Notes under the pieces: model-generated
Told to the model about the DNA's origin: nothing
Databases searched by the model: none
Seen by the model: the letters and a program-made list of their open reading frames with translations, nothing else
Position numbers and translations under genes: made by a program
Assembly: GCF_024704725.1 (NCBI RefSeq)
Contig: NZ_JALIQS010000014.1
Coordinates: 1 to 64,000, forward strand
Source of the DNA: Shinella sp. CPCC 101442
Lineage (GTDB): Bacteria > Pseudomonadota > Alphaproteobacteria > Rhizobiales > Rhizobiaceae
Reading direction: 5' to 3'
DNA: 64,000 nucleotides
Shown: positions 13,690 to 21,838 of the stretch, piece after piece
How positions within the stretch are numbered: position 1 is the stretch's first letter
Layout: every line of letters begins with the position of its first letter

Positions 13690-14712
13690 ATGCAGTTGAA
13701 GAAACGGATCCGTGCGCTTGCTCTTACCGGCGTCCTTGCGCTCATTCAGCCGCTTGCGGCAGGTGCCGGAGAAAAGATCGTCCTCGCCGATCTCACCTGG
13801 GATGAACCGAGAGCGGTGAACGCGGTTCTCGCCGAAATCCTTACCAACACCTACGGGGCTGAGGTCAGCCTAATCGCCGCCGATCAGACAGCGATCTTCG
13901 CTGCGATGGGAAAGGGCGACGGTTCGGTGGATGTGCATCCGGCGGTCTGGTCTGGCGCGCAGCAGAGCAATATCGACCGTTTCGTCACCAGCGAGGGTAA
14001 GGTGAGGTTGAATGCCAAGCCCTACGATGCCACTGACGGATTCTACGTTCCGAAGTTCTTCGCCGAACAGCACGGCATCAAGTCGATTGAGGATTTGAAG
14101 AAGCCGGAAATCGCCGCGCTCTTCGATATCAATGGCGACGGCCGCGGCGACTATTGGCCGGGTGCCCCGGGCTGGGGCGTTACGAACATCTATCGGGTCA
14201 AGGGTGTGAGCTATGGACTGGAAGAGTTCTACGACCCGATCGTTGCCTCTGATGCCCTGATGAAGACGCAGCTTGCCAGCGTCGAGGCAAAGAAGACGAA
14301 CGGCCTGCTGTTCTATTATTGGAAACCGGAAGCCCTGCATCAGGCATATGAACTGACACAGCTTGAAGAGCCGGACTTCGATGGCTTTGCCATGGAAAGC
14401 AAGAAGGCCACACCGGAGTACAAGGCCGATGGTTGCTACAACTATGTCGACCCGAAAGAGTCGCCGGATTGGTTGAAGCAGAGCCGCATTACCTGTGCGA
14501 CTCCGCCGCAGCCGATCTTTATCGCCTACTCCTCCTCGCTTGAGGAACGTGCGCCGGAAATTGCAGCCTTCTTGAACAAAGTAGCGATCGAGCCGAGCGA
14601 AGTCGGTGCGTGGATCTACGCCATGACGATCGACAAGAAAGACCCTGCCACCGTCGCCAAGGAGTGGGTTTCGGCAAATCCGGAGCGCGTCAAATCCTGG
14701 ACTGGCAAGTAG
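13690..14712 (+). CDS. Betaine/proline-type ABC importer, substrate-binding protein
   Basis: A 340-aa periplasmic protein of the OpuAC/ProX class. A Sec signal peptide (MQLKKRIRALALTGVLALIQ, cleavage probably at AGA-GE) precedes the mature domain starting with EKIVLADLTWDEPRAVNAVL. Aromatic residues that could form a cation-pi cage for a quaternary amine are present (for example DYWPGAPGWG, FYYWKPEALHQAY). AAGGGG lies upstream of the start. A 28-bp perfect palindrome follows the gene. Which betaine is bound cannot be read from sequence. Confidence 0.88.
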   Translation: MQLKKRIRALALTGVLALIQPLAAGAGEKIVLADLTWDEPRAVNAVLAEILTNTYGAEVSLIAADQTAIFAAMGKGDGSVDVHPAVWSGAQQSNIDRFVTSEGKVRLNAKPYDATDGFYVPKFFAEQHGIKSIEDLKKPEIAALFDINGDGRGDYWPGAPGWGVTNIYRVKGVSYGLEEFYDPIVASDALMKTQLASVEAKKTNGLLFYYWKPEALHQAYELTQLEEPDFDGFAMESKKATPEYKADGCYNYVDPKESPDWLKQSRITCATPPQPIFIAYSSSLEERAPEIAAFLNKVAIEPSEVGAWIYAMTIDKKDPATVAKEWVSANPERVKSWTGK

Positions 14713-14737
14713 GCGCTATCACAACGAACTTTTCATG

Positions 14738-14765
14738 CACCACCCGGCTTGCAAGCCGGGTGGTG
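14738..14765. repeat. 28-bp perfect palindrome after the transporter operon
   Basis: CACCACCCGGCTT (14738-14750), GC, AAGCCGGGTGGTG (14753-14765) form a 13-bp stem closing on two bases. It has no U-tract. It lies between the binding-protein gene and the first monooxygenase gene and probably stabilises or separates their transcripts. Confidence 0.6.
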
Positions 14766-14833
14766 ATTCCCCGGCACGCCAAGGTCGTTCATGTGCGGCG
14801 TTCCAACGAGTAACAGAGAGGGAGCACTTTTCC

Positions 14834-15868
14834 GTGGATTTCAATTACTTCCTGACCAGCTATCTCCCGACGAAGGAGTTCGGCGGCGAACGGCTCTATA
14901 GCGACATGATCGATCAAGCGCTTCTTGCGGAGCGCCTCGGGTTTCGTTCCGTTTCGATCCCCGAACATCACTTGGTCAATGTCCTCCTGGTGCCTTCCCC
15001 GCTGCAAATGGCCGTCAAGATTGCGAGCATGACGAACCGCATCGAGATCACGACGGCGATCGTCGTGTTGCCGGTCCGTGACATGCGCATCTTTGCGGGC
15101 GAAGTGGTGCAGGCGGATATCCTGTGCAATGGCCGCCTCGTGCTTGGCGTCGGTCGTGGTGCCTTTGCCTACGAGGTTGAACGACTGGGCACGCCGATCG
15201 CCGAAACCCGGAAGAAATTCGACGAATCCTTCGATGTGCTCTGCGCCCTCCTGTCGCGAGAAGAGGTTTCCTGGGACGGCGAATACTATCGCTTCGAGCC
15301 GATTACCATCATGCCAAGGCCGGCGCGGCCGATCCCGATGATGGTCGCGGCCATGGCGCCGGAGGCGATCTACGCCGCCGCAAGCCGCGGCCTGAGCGTC
15401 CAGACGACGCCGCTCCAGGAATCGAATTCCGTTCTGCTGGAACAGGTGGATGCGTTCAAGCGCGGCAAGGCGGCGGCCGGGAAAAAAGGCAAGAACAGCC
15501 GGCTGTCCTTGCAGCGTGTTGCCTATTCTGCGCGGGATGACGCCGATGCAAAACGCTGCGTCGCGTTGATCCATGAGTACTACAAGCGGTTCGACAACGT
15601 CTTTTCCGGCCCAGGCATCGTCAACAAGGGGCTGATTGAGCCGCTCCCCCGCAAGCAGACGGTCGAGGAGCTGGAACGCAACGTTCTCGTGTGTCCGCCG
15701 GCCGAAATGGTCGATCGCCTGGGAGCCTATGAAGAGGCCGGCATTGATGAGGTCATCCTCAGTGGCGGCTTCGGCCAGAGCCAGGCGGACATGCTTGAGA
15801 TGATGCACCGTTTCGCATCCGAGGTCGCACCGCACTTTTGCAAGAGCAACCTTAACGCAGTCGCTTGA
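14834..15868 (+). CDS. LLM-class flavin-dependent monooxygenase (first copy)
   Basis: A 344-aa bacterial-luciferase-like TIM-barrel enzyme. It starts at GTG 14834 (MDFNYFLTSYLPTKEFGG), matching the start of its paralogue at 19695, with GGGAG upstream. Conserved stretches include SIPEHHLVNVLLVPSPLQMA and LVLGVGRGAFAYEVERLGTP. Enzymes of this family use FMNH2 from a separate reductase to insert one oxygen from O2. The two paralogues flank the flavin reductase gene, suggesting either a two-subunit oxygenase like LuxA/LuxB or sequential oxidations. The cytoplasmic substrate is probably delivered by the adjacent importers. Confidence 0.88.
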   Translation: MDFNYFLTSYLPTKEFGGERLYSDMIDQALLAERLGFRSVSIPEHHLVNVLLVPSPLQMAVKIASMTNRIEITTAIVVLPVRDMRIFAGEVVQADILCNGRLVLGVGRGAFAYEVERLGTPIAETRKKFDESFDVLCALLSREEVSWDGEYYRFEPITIMPRPARPIPMMVAAMAPEAIYAAASRGLSVQTTPLQESNSVLLEQVDAFKRGKAAAGKKGKNSRLSLQRVAYSARDDADAKRCVALIHEYYKRFDNVFSGPGIVNKGLIEPLPRKQTVEELERNVLVCPPAEMVDRLGAYEEAGIDEVILSGGFGQSQADMLEMMHRFASEVAPHFCKSNLNAVA

Positions 15869-15880
15869 TCGGAGAATCCC

Positions 15881-16096
15881 ATGAACGTGTCGAGCCCGAA
15901 ACTATCTTTGTGGCAACGAATATTGGTGGCGCACCCGCTTGCGGAGGCAACGTCTCGTCGTGGTCGCTGGTCGCCGCTTTTCGTGCCTTTGCCGATCGGA
16001 GATTGCGATACGGCCGCGCTCGGTTTGGAGAGGGCTGCGACAGGGTCCAGGCGGAAGCCGGAAAGCACCGTGGCGTTCAGTTCATCGGTTGAGTAA
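15881..16096 (+). CDS. Small ORF or truncated gene after the first monooxygenase
   Basis: ATG 15881 follows CGGAGAATCCC 12 bases after the monooxygenase stop, which looks like a genuine translation start. The first 20 residues (MNVSSPKLSLWQRILVAHPL) resemble the beginning of a membrane transport subunit; the rest is compositionally odd and the frame overlaps the end of the convergent TetR gene by about 20 bases. I think this is a truncated gene, but the identity of the parent is unknown. Confidence 0.35.
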   Translation: MNVSSPKLSLWQRILVAHPLAEATSRRGRWSPLFVPLPIGDCDTAALGLERAATGSRRKPESTVAFSSSVE

Positions 16097-16724
16097 CGGA
16101 GTGTTCCGCAGCTGGAAGGACTGCGTTGACCAGTCGGATACAGCCTTCCAGCCCGTTGCGAATGGATGCATCGTTATGATGACGTTCCCAGTCGAGCCAA
16201 AGGCCGTCGAGCATTGCCATTATGCTGTCGGCGAGGAGGTTTACGTCCCCCTCGCTGCCCTGCCTTTCCTCTCGCACCTTCTGAAGCACGTCCAAGAGAT
16301 TCAGTCGGTAGCGGTCGTAAAGTTCACGCTCGGTTTCCGCAATTTGCGCATGGGAAAGTGCCGCCGACCAGAGATCGACACGCACACGCAGATATTCGTG
16401 TTTCAGGAAAGCCGGACTGAAGCCTGTACCAAGGAAGGCCTTCAGCTGCTCGATCGGCGTTTTCGAGGAACGGCCGACGTCCTGAAACGTCGCGTCCAGC
16501 AGGGTTCGAGATGCATAGCGGTAGGTCTCGACCAACACCTCGTTCATATCTTTGAAGTGGTAGGTGATATGGCCCAGCGAGATATTCGAGTGCTCGGCGA
16601 TTTTCCGCGCGGTCAACTTCGCATATCCGACGTCCTGGATGCACTGAAAGGCCGCCTCGATGATTTCCGCCCGCCGATCCTCCGAGGAGCGGAAGGTGCG
16701 TTGCTTCTTCTTGGCTTCAGTCAC
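16077..16724 (-). CDS. TetR-family transcriptional regulator
   Basis: A 215-aa regulator. The N-terminal TetR HTH spans about 14-60 (RRAEIIEAAFQCIQDVGYAK then LTARKIAEHSNISLGHITYH). The C-terminal domain resembles BetI-like ligand-binding domains (DSIMAMLDGLWLDWE). The start is GTG 16724 behind AGGAGGATGCAGC. It is divergent from the binding-protein gene 16950-18542, and the paired GTAC palindromes at 16861-16896 in the gap are its probable operator. It would repress the catabolic cluster until the substrate or an intermediate binds. Confidence 0.88.
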   Translation of the reverse strand: MTEAKKKQRTFRSSEDRRAEIIEAAFQCIQDVGYAKLTARKIAEHSNISLGHITYHFKDMNEVLVETYRYASRTLLDATFQDVGRSSKTPIEQLKAFLGTGFSPAFLKHEYLRVRVDLWSAALSHAQIAETERELYDRYRLNLLDVLQKVREERQGSEGDVNLLADSIMAMLDGLWLDWERHHNDASIRNGLEGCIRLVNAVLPAAEHSVTQPMN

Positions 16725-16845
16725 GCTGCATCCTCCTCATCTGTCCGCGCGCCATATTCATCGCACATCGCGCTCCCGGCAAGAGCATGGCGTCGCGCAT
16801 TCGCGGAGCGTTCAATCAACCGTCTCATAAGTCACACTTTCCGTA

Positions 16846-16896
16846 TTGACAAGATGAATGGTACAGATGTACGAAATAGAGATCGTACGGATGTAC
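16846..16896 (+). promoter_or_regulatory. Promoter with paired GTAC palindromes (TetR operator candidate)
   Basis: TTGACA (16846-16851) serves as -35 and TACGAA near 16870 as a moderate -10. Two palindromic 12-mers, GTACAGATGTAC (16861-16872) and GTACGGATGTAC (16885-16896), overlap and follow it. Binding by a TetR dimer here would block RNA polymerase. A near-copy lies at 10069-10112. Confidence 0.7.
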
Positions 16897-16949
16897 AAAT
16901 ATTCGACGTTGCGGCCCGCACTGAAGCGGCGCCATTGGGGAAGAAAGAA

Positions 16950-18542
16950 ATGAGCAATTTCGACTGGGATCGTTTTTCCAAGCGCAACCTCTCCCGCCGA
17001 GGGGTTCTGAAGGGTGCGGCTGCCATTGGTGGCGCGGCAATGCTCGGCGGGCTCTCCCTGCCGGGGACGGCGCGGGCTGAGCCCGTGCGCGGTGGCACGC
17101 TGACCATGGGTCTCGGCGGCGCCAACACCACGGACACGCTCGATCCGGCTCTCGCCTGGGACGATTTCATGATGGCGCTGAGCTATGGCGGCCTGCGCAA
17201 CAACCTCATCGAGCTCGATGCGGACGGCAATGCAGTTGGAGAGCTCGCGGAAAGCTGGGAATCGAGTGCGGACGCTAAGACGTGGATATTCCGCCTGCGC
17301 AAGGGCGTCGAGTTCCACAATGGCAAGTCGCTGGACGTCAACGACGTGATCGCGTCAATCAACCATCATCGTGGCGAGAAGACCACATCGCTTGCAAAGA
17401 GCATCTTTTCCCAGATTGCTGACGTAAAGGCAGAGGATGCCACAAGCGTCCGCATCGAGCTTGCTGCCGGCAATGCCGACCTCGCCATTCTCCTGTCCGA
17501 CTATCATCTCGGCGTCATGCCGGCGAATGCCGACGGCAGCGTCGACTGGCAGTCGGGCATGGGTACCGGTGGCTACAAGCTGGAAAGCTTCGAGGCGGGC
17601 GTGCGGGCCACGGCAACACGTTTTGCCAATTACTGGAAACAGGGGCGCGCCCACGTCGATGCGGTTGAGCTGATCGCGATCAACGACGTCACCGCGCGCC
17701 AGAGCGCGCTGGTCACCGGCCAGATCAACGTGATGAACCGCGTTGATCTGAAGACCATCGCCCTGCTGCAGCGCGCCGGCAAGGTGCGTGTCGATGAGGT
17801 GCAGGGCTATTGCCATGCCACCATGCCGATGCTGGTCGATATCAAGCCCTATGACGATAAGAACGTTCGCATGGCGCTGAAACATGCAATCGACCGCGAA
17901 CAGTGGGTCGCGACGTTGTTGCAAGGGCATGGTGTCGTCGGAAACGACCACCCGATCCCGGCCAACCAGCGCTATTTCAATGCCGAACTGCCGCAGCGTG
18001 CCTACGATCCGGACAAGGCGAAGCACTATCTGAAGCAGTCAGGCCTCGATAGCCTGTCGGTCGAGCTCAGCGCTTCCGACGCGGCGTTTGCGACCGCTGT
18101 CGATGCTGCCGTCGTGTTCAAGGAATCCGCTTCTGCCGCTGGTATCGACATCAACGTGAAGCGGGAGCCGAGCGACGGCTACTGGAGCAATGTGTGGGCG
18201 AAGAAGCCGTTCTGCACCTGCTACTGGACCGGCCGTCCGACCCCTGACGCCATCTTCTCGCTGATCTACGCCAAGGGCGCGTCCTTCGGCGATACGCGTT
18301 GGGACAACGAGCGCTTCAATAGCCTTCTCCTCGAGGCGCGTGCAGAACTCGACGAGGTGAAGCGCAAGGACATGTATGGCGAGATGCAGGCCATCGTAAG
18401 CGATGACGGCGGCACCATCGTTCCGATGTTCATGAACTACGTCAATGGACTGGGTGAGGCGGTACAGACCCCTGAGCGCCAGAATGCCGATTTGCCGCTG
18501 GATGGCATGAAGGCGATCGAACGCTGGTGGGTCACCGCCTGA
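16950..18542 (+). CDS. Dipeptide/oligopeptide-type ABC substrate-binding protein (family 5)
   Basis: A 530-aa periplasmic protein with a twin-arginine signal (SRRGVLKG at about 15-22, then a hydrophobic stretch and ARA cleavage site). The mature part begins EPVRGGTLTMGLGGANTTDT and shows SBP_bac_5 hallmarks (TWIFRLRKGVEFHNGKSLDV, YDPDKAKHYLKQSGL). Tat export implies folding in the cytoplasm. The ATG at 16950 follows GGGGAAGAAAG; an upstream open frame with no start signals was ignored. The matching permeases and ATPase are encoded at 21839-25336, separated by the enzyme genes, so transport and catabolism form one unit. Confidence 0.9.
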   Translation: MSNFDWDRFSKRNLSRRGVLKGAAAIGGAAMLGGLSLPGTARAEPVRGGTLTMGLGGANTTDTLDPALAWDDFMMALSYGGLRNNLIELDADGNAVGELAESWESSADAKTWIFRLRKGVEFHNGKSLDVNDVIASINHHRGEKTTSLAKSIFSQIADVKAEDATSVRIELAAGNADLAILLSDYHLGVMPANADGSVDWQSGMGTGGYKLESFEAGVRATATRFANYWKQGRAHVDAVELIAINDVTARQSALVTGQINVMNRVDLKTIALLQRAGKVRVDEVQGYCHATMPMLVDIKPYDDKNVRMALKHAIDREQWVATLLQGHGVVGNDHPIPANQRYFNAELPQRAYDPDKAKHYLKQSGLDSLSVELSASDAAFATAVDAAVVFKESASAAGIDINVKREPSDGYWSNVWAKKPFCTCYWTGRPTPDAIFSLIYAKGASFGDTRWDNERFNSLLLEARAELDEVKRKDMYGEMQAIVSDDGGTIVPMFMNYVNGLGEAVQTPERQNADLPLDGMKAIERWWVTA

Positions 18543-18647
18543 CATGAACGCCTGCCGCGCTCTCCGCTGTTGAAGCGGCAGGGGGCGGGGCGGGCGCAAT
18601 CAGCCGGCGAAATCGGCCACGGCCAAACCTGAACCCGAGGACTTGGG

Positions 18648-19667
18648 ATGACACACACCTGGGTGGATGCGAACGGCTGCGAGCGCCGTCTTTTCCGCGA
18701 CATGCTCGGCTCCTTCATGACCGGCGTAACCGTGGTATCGACACGCGGTGAGGATGGTGTGGTTCGCGCTTTTACGGCCAACTCCTTCACCTCGGTATCG
18801 CTCGATCCGCCGTTGGTGCTTGTATGCCTGGCAAAGACCTCCGGCAGCTTCGACACCTTCGTCTCGGCCGAGAATTTCAGCATCAGCGTGCTGGGCGACT
18901 GGCAGCGCCAGATGTCCAACGCTTTCGCCTCGCGCGATCTGTCGATGAAGGCGGATGCGCTGGCAAGGCTTGCTGGTGATGTTGTGCCCTTCGTTGACGA
19001 AAGCCTGGCAACGATGATCTGCGGACGCGACCGGGTCATCGATGCCGGCGATCACATCATTCTGCTTGGCGCCGTGAATCGCTTCCAGTCGAAGAACGGC
19101 CAGCCGCTCGGCTATTTCCGTGGCGGCTATGTCGGCTTCGGTCTTGCCGTGCGCGAACTGGAGCAGCTTGGCGCGCCTCTCTTTGTCGGAGGCCTGCTTG
19201 AACGCGACGGTAAGGTTCTGCTGTGCCGGCGGCAGGGCAGCGATCGCTGGGAGTTGCCGGGTGCGGCACTCTCAGCGGGCGAGCATCACACCGGTGTGCT
19301 GCGTTCGCTGTTTGCCCGCTTCGGTATCCCGGCGGAAGCCTCGCTTCTCTACTCCCTGTTCCAGGAGGTGGGCGAGCGGCGCACGACGATGATGTTTTCC
19401 GTCGAAAGCAATGGCGAGGCCGAGCCGGAAAGCCCTAACGGTATCGAGACCCGCCTGTTCAGCGTTCAGGAACACCCCTGGGAGCTGATCGACGGTGAGA
19501 TGAAGCAGGGCATGTTGATGCGCTTTTTCCGGGAGCGCGAAGCCGGCTGCTTTGGCATCTATTACGACACCGCCGACGGGGGCCGCGTTATGGCACTCGA
19601 TGGCAAGCCGCGCCCCTGGGCCGAATGGCGGCCCGACCTGTCCGCAAAGCCGGCGACTGCCCGCTAG
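18648..19667 (+). CDS. Flavin reductase fused to a degenerate Nudix domain
   Basis: A 339-aa two-domain protein. Residues 1-165 form a flavin reductase-like (FMN-binding split barrel) domain: MLGSFMTGVTVVSTRGEDGV, AFTANSFTSVSLDPPLVLV and FAGD-type loop. Residues 185-305 have a Nudix fold (LFVGGLLERDGKVLLCRRQG, WELPGAALSAGEHHTGVLRS), but the Nudix box lacks its catalytic glutamates: the REXXEE segment reads RSLFARF. The reductase would supply FMNH2 to the flanking luciferase-like oxygenases; the Nudix part probably binds a ligand rather than hydrolysing. GAGGACTTGGG precedes the ATG. Confidence 0.88.
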   Translation: MTHTWVDANGCERRLFRDMLGSFMTGVTVVSTRGEDGVVRAFTANSFTSVSLDPPLVLVCLAKTSGSFDTFVSAENFSISVLGDWQRQMSNAFASRDLSMKADALARLAGDVVPFVDESLATMICGRDRVIDAGDHIILLGAVNRFQSKNGQPLGYFRGGYVGFGLAVRELEQLGAPLFVGGLLERDGKVLLCRRQGSDRWELPGAALSAGEHHTGVLRSLFARFGIPAEASLLYSLFQEVGERRTTMMFSVESNGEAEPESPNGIETRLFSVQEHPWELIDGEMKQGMLMRFFREREAGCFGIYYDTADGGRVMALDGKPRPWAEWRPDLSAKPATAR

Positions 19668-19694
19668 GACAGCAAGAAAAGAGGACATATCACG

Positions 19695-20720
19695 ATGGAT
19701 TTCAACCACTTCCTTTCCAGTTACCTGCCCGATCCGAGCTATGGCGGTACCCGGCTCTATCGCGACATGGTCGAACAGGCGGTCCAGGCGGAGAAATGCG
19801 GCTACCGCGGCGTATCGATCCCGGAGCACCATCTCATCAATATCCTGCTCGTGCCGTCGCCATTGCAGCTTGCCGTGAAGATCGCCTCGGCGACCTCGCG
19901 CATCGAACTGGTGACCTCGATCGCGGTGTTGCCGATCCGCGACATGCGGATTTTCGCCGGCGAGGTCGTGCAGGCCGATATGCTCTGTGAAAGACGGCTG
20001 GTTCTCGGTGTGGGCCGCGGTGCCTTCGCCTATGAAGTGGGCCGCCTCGGCACGCCGCTTGAGGAGACCAAGAAGAAGTTCGAGGAATCGCTTGCCGTGC
20101 TGGAGGCGCTTTTGACGAAGGAAGAAGTGTCTTGGAACGGCGATTATTACACGTTCGATCCGATCACCGTGATGCCGCGCCCAGAGCGCGTTATCCCGCT
20201 GATGCTGGCTGTGATGGCGCCGGAAGGCATCTACCACACAGCGCGCAAGGGCTATCATGTGCAGACGACGCCGTTGCAAGCATCGCATACGGTTCTGCTG
20301 GAGCAGGTCAACGCCTTCCGCTGCGGCAAGATCGAAAGTGGTAAGAATAACCGCCTCGCACTCCAGCGCGGCATCTATCTTGCGCGTGACGCGGCGGATG
20401 CACGCGCTAAGCTTGAACTTGCCTCCACCTACTACCAGCGTTTCGACAACGTTTATAGCGGTCCCGGTATCGTCGACAACGGCTGTATCCGTCCGTTGCC
20501 ACGCAAGCAGACGGTCGAGGAACTCGGCCGCAGTCTGATCATTTGCGAGACGAACGAGATGATCGACCGTCTCGCGGCCTATTCGGAGGCCGGCATCGAC
20601 GAGGTGATCGTCACTTCGAACTTCGGCCAGGAGCAATCCGAAACACTGGATATGATGGCCCGTTTTTCATCCGACGTCATGCCGCACCTTTCCGGAGTTC
20701 GCCAGAAATCCGTCGCGTGA
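19695..20720 (+). CDS. LLM-class flavin-dependent monooxygenase (second copy)
   Basis: A 341-aa paralogue of the protein at 14834-15868, very similar along its length (MDFNHFLSSYLPDPSYGG, SIPEHHLINILLVPSPLQLA, GVGRGAFAYEVGRLGTP). It starts 27 bases after the flavin reductase gene with AAGAGGACATATCACG upstream, so reductase and oxygenase are tightly coupled. Divergence between the paralogues is spread evenly, and neither has an obvious deletion. A heterodimer is therefore plausible, but two separate oxygenases cannot be excluded. Confidence 0.9.
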   Translation: MDFNHFLSSYLPDPSYGGTRLYRDMVEQAVQAEKCGYRGVSIPEHHLINILLVPSPLQLAVKIASATSRIELVTSIAVLPIRDMRIFAGEVVQADMLCERRLVLGVGRGAFAYEVGRLGTPLEETKKKFEESLAVLEALLTKEEVSWNGDYYTFDPITVMPRPERVIPLMLAVMAPEGIYHTARKGYHVQTTPLQASHTVLLEQVNAFRCGKIESGKNNRLALQRGIYLARDAADARAKLELASTYYQRFDNVYSGPGIVDNGCIRPLPRKQTVEELGRSLIICETNEMIDRLAAYSEAGIDEVIVTSNFGQEQSETLDMMARFSSDVMPHLSGVRQKSVA

Positions 20721-20755
20721 ATGCGACGTCTCAACCCAAGATTCGAGGAATGACC

Positions 20756-20974
20756 ATGCCTGTAATCAAGATCGAAATGTTTCCCGGACGTACGCTCGAA
20801 CAGAAGCGCGCCATCGCGAAGGCAGTAACCGATAGCTTCGTCGAATCCGCTAAGGCAACGCCACAGTCGGTCCACATCATCTTCAGCGAGATCGCGCAGG
20901 ACGATTGGGCTGTTGCCGGAGAGCTTTGCTCGGACCGGGCAGCAGCTGCCGCCGCGTTGGCCGAAAAGAAGTGA
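20756..20974 (+). CDS. 4-oxalocrotonate tautomerase family protein
   Basis: A 72-aa member of the tautomerase superfamily. The initiator Met is followed by Pro (MPVIKIEMFPGRTLEQKRAI); after Met removal this Pro is the catalytic base. The family assembles as small hexamers and moves double bonds in enol/keto or dienoate intermediates. Its place between an oxygenase and a hydrolase suggests that ring cleavage gives an unsaturated intermediate needing isomerisation. GAGGAATGACC precedes the ATG; an overlapping ATG two codons earlier would destroy the N-terminal proline. Confidence 0.88.
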   Translation: MPVIKIEMFPGRTLEQKRAIAKAVTDSFVESAKATPQSVHIIFSEIAQDDWAVAGELCSDRAAAAAALAEKK

Positions 20975-20985
20975 GGCTTTCCACG

Positions 20986-21762
20986 ATGAGCAAGGCAATT
21001 GATTGCGCCTATGCGATCGAGGGGCAGGGGCCTGCGCTGTTCCTGATCCATGGTATCGGTGCACGCAAGACAGGCTGGACGAAGATCGTCGAGCAGCTGA
21101 AAGATCAGTTCACCTGCATTTCCTATGACCTGCGTGGCCATGGTGACTCGCCACTTCCCGATGGCCGCTTCGGCCTCGACGATCTGGTCGACGACCTGGA
21201 GGCGCTGCGCGCCAAGCTTGGCATCGAGACGGCGCATTTCGCCGGCCACTCGCTGGGTGGCATGATCGGCCCGGCCTATGCGCGCCGTTATCCCGAACGT
21301 GTGCTGTCGCTCGGTCTGCTGTCGACGGCAGCGTTCCGCACCGAAGACGACAGTTCCAAGGTGAAGGCCGTCGTCACCGCGATGCGCGAGAAGGGTATTC
21401 CCCAGGTTCTCGACACATTGACGGCACGCTGGTTCACCGACGATTTCGCGGCTGCTCGGCCGGATGTCATCGAATGGCGCAAGAAGCAGGTTGTCGATAC
21501 CGACGGGGACGTGTTCCTGAACGTCTTTGACATCTACGCCGAGACGGAAATGAGCCCGTGGCTGCAAGAGGTGAGCGCGCCCTCGCTGGTGCTGACGGGC
21601 GAACTCGACGGCGGCTGCAATCCGCGGCTCAATAAACAGATCGCCGAAGCGCTGCCGAATTCCGAACTGATCATCCTGGATGGCCTCAAGCACGCCATCC
21701 TGATCGAAGCGTCGGAGCGGGTTGGCCAACCGATGAAGGCCTTCCTGCAACAACACGCCTGA
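20986..21762 (+). CDS. Alpha/beta hydrolase
   Basis: A 258-aa hydrolase with the full triad: Ser89 in the nucleophile elbow GHSLGG, Asp208 in GELDGG, His236 in LKHAIL, and an oxyanion hole HGIG at about 22-25. It is the size of 3-oxoadipate enol-lactonases and of TgnC-like amide hydrolases. It begins 11 bases after the tautomerase gene. Hydrolysis of the ring-cleavage product (a lactone, enol ester or N-formyl compound) is the likely step. No signal peptide, so cytoplasmic. Confidence 0.9.
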   Translation: MSKAIDCAYAIEGQGPALFLIHGIGARKTGWTKIVEQLKDQFTCISYDLRGHGDSPLPDGRFGLDDLVDDLEALRAKLGIETAHFAGHSLGGMIGPAYARRYPERVLSLGLLSTAAFRTEDDSSKVKAVVTAMREKGIPQVLDTLTARWFTDDFAAARPDVIEWRKKQVVDTDGDVFLNVFDIYAETEMSPWLQEVSAPSLVLTGELDGGCNPRLNKQIAEALPNSELIILDGLKHAILIEASERVGQPMKAFLQQHA

Positions 21763-21774
21763 TCGGCGTGGACG

Positions 21775-21799
21775 GCGCACGGCGAGCATCGCCGTGCGC
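21775..21799. repeat. Stem-loop between hydrolase and permease genes
   Basis: GCGCACGGCGA (21775-21785), loop GCA, TCGCCGTGCGC (21789-21799). An 11-bp stem without a U-tract, probably an mRNA-stability element or processing site in the operon. Confidence 0.6.
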
Positions 21800-21838
21800 A
21801 GTTACTTCAAACAGTGGCAAGTGTGAACGGGACCGGTC

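Noticed and set aside
14789-15835. 348-codon minus-strand ORF
   Set aside because: Shadow of the first monooxygenase; composition is His/Arg-rich and no family is seen.
15939-16949. Long N-terminal extension of the family 5 binding protein
   Set aside because: It lies over the convergent TetR gene and the operator, and would bury the Tat signal; ATG 16950 has a good ribosome-binding site.
19272-20636. 454-codon minus-strand ORF
   Set aside because: Shadow of the flavin reductase/Nudix and second monooxygenase genes, both of which have recognisable domains.
14834-20720. Reading the oxygenase cluster as an alkanesulfonate (ssu) system
   Set aside because: No SsuA/B/C-type transporter or SsuE-type reductase is present, and the tautomerase, hydrolase and semialdehyde dehydrogenase do not fit sulfonate use.
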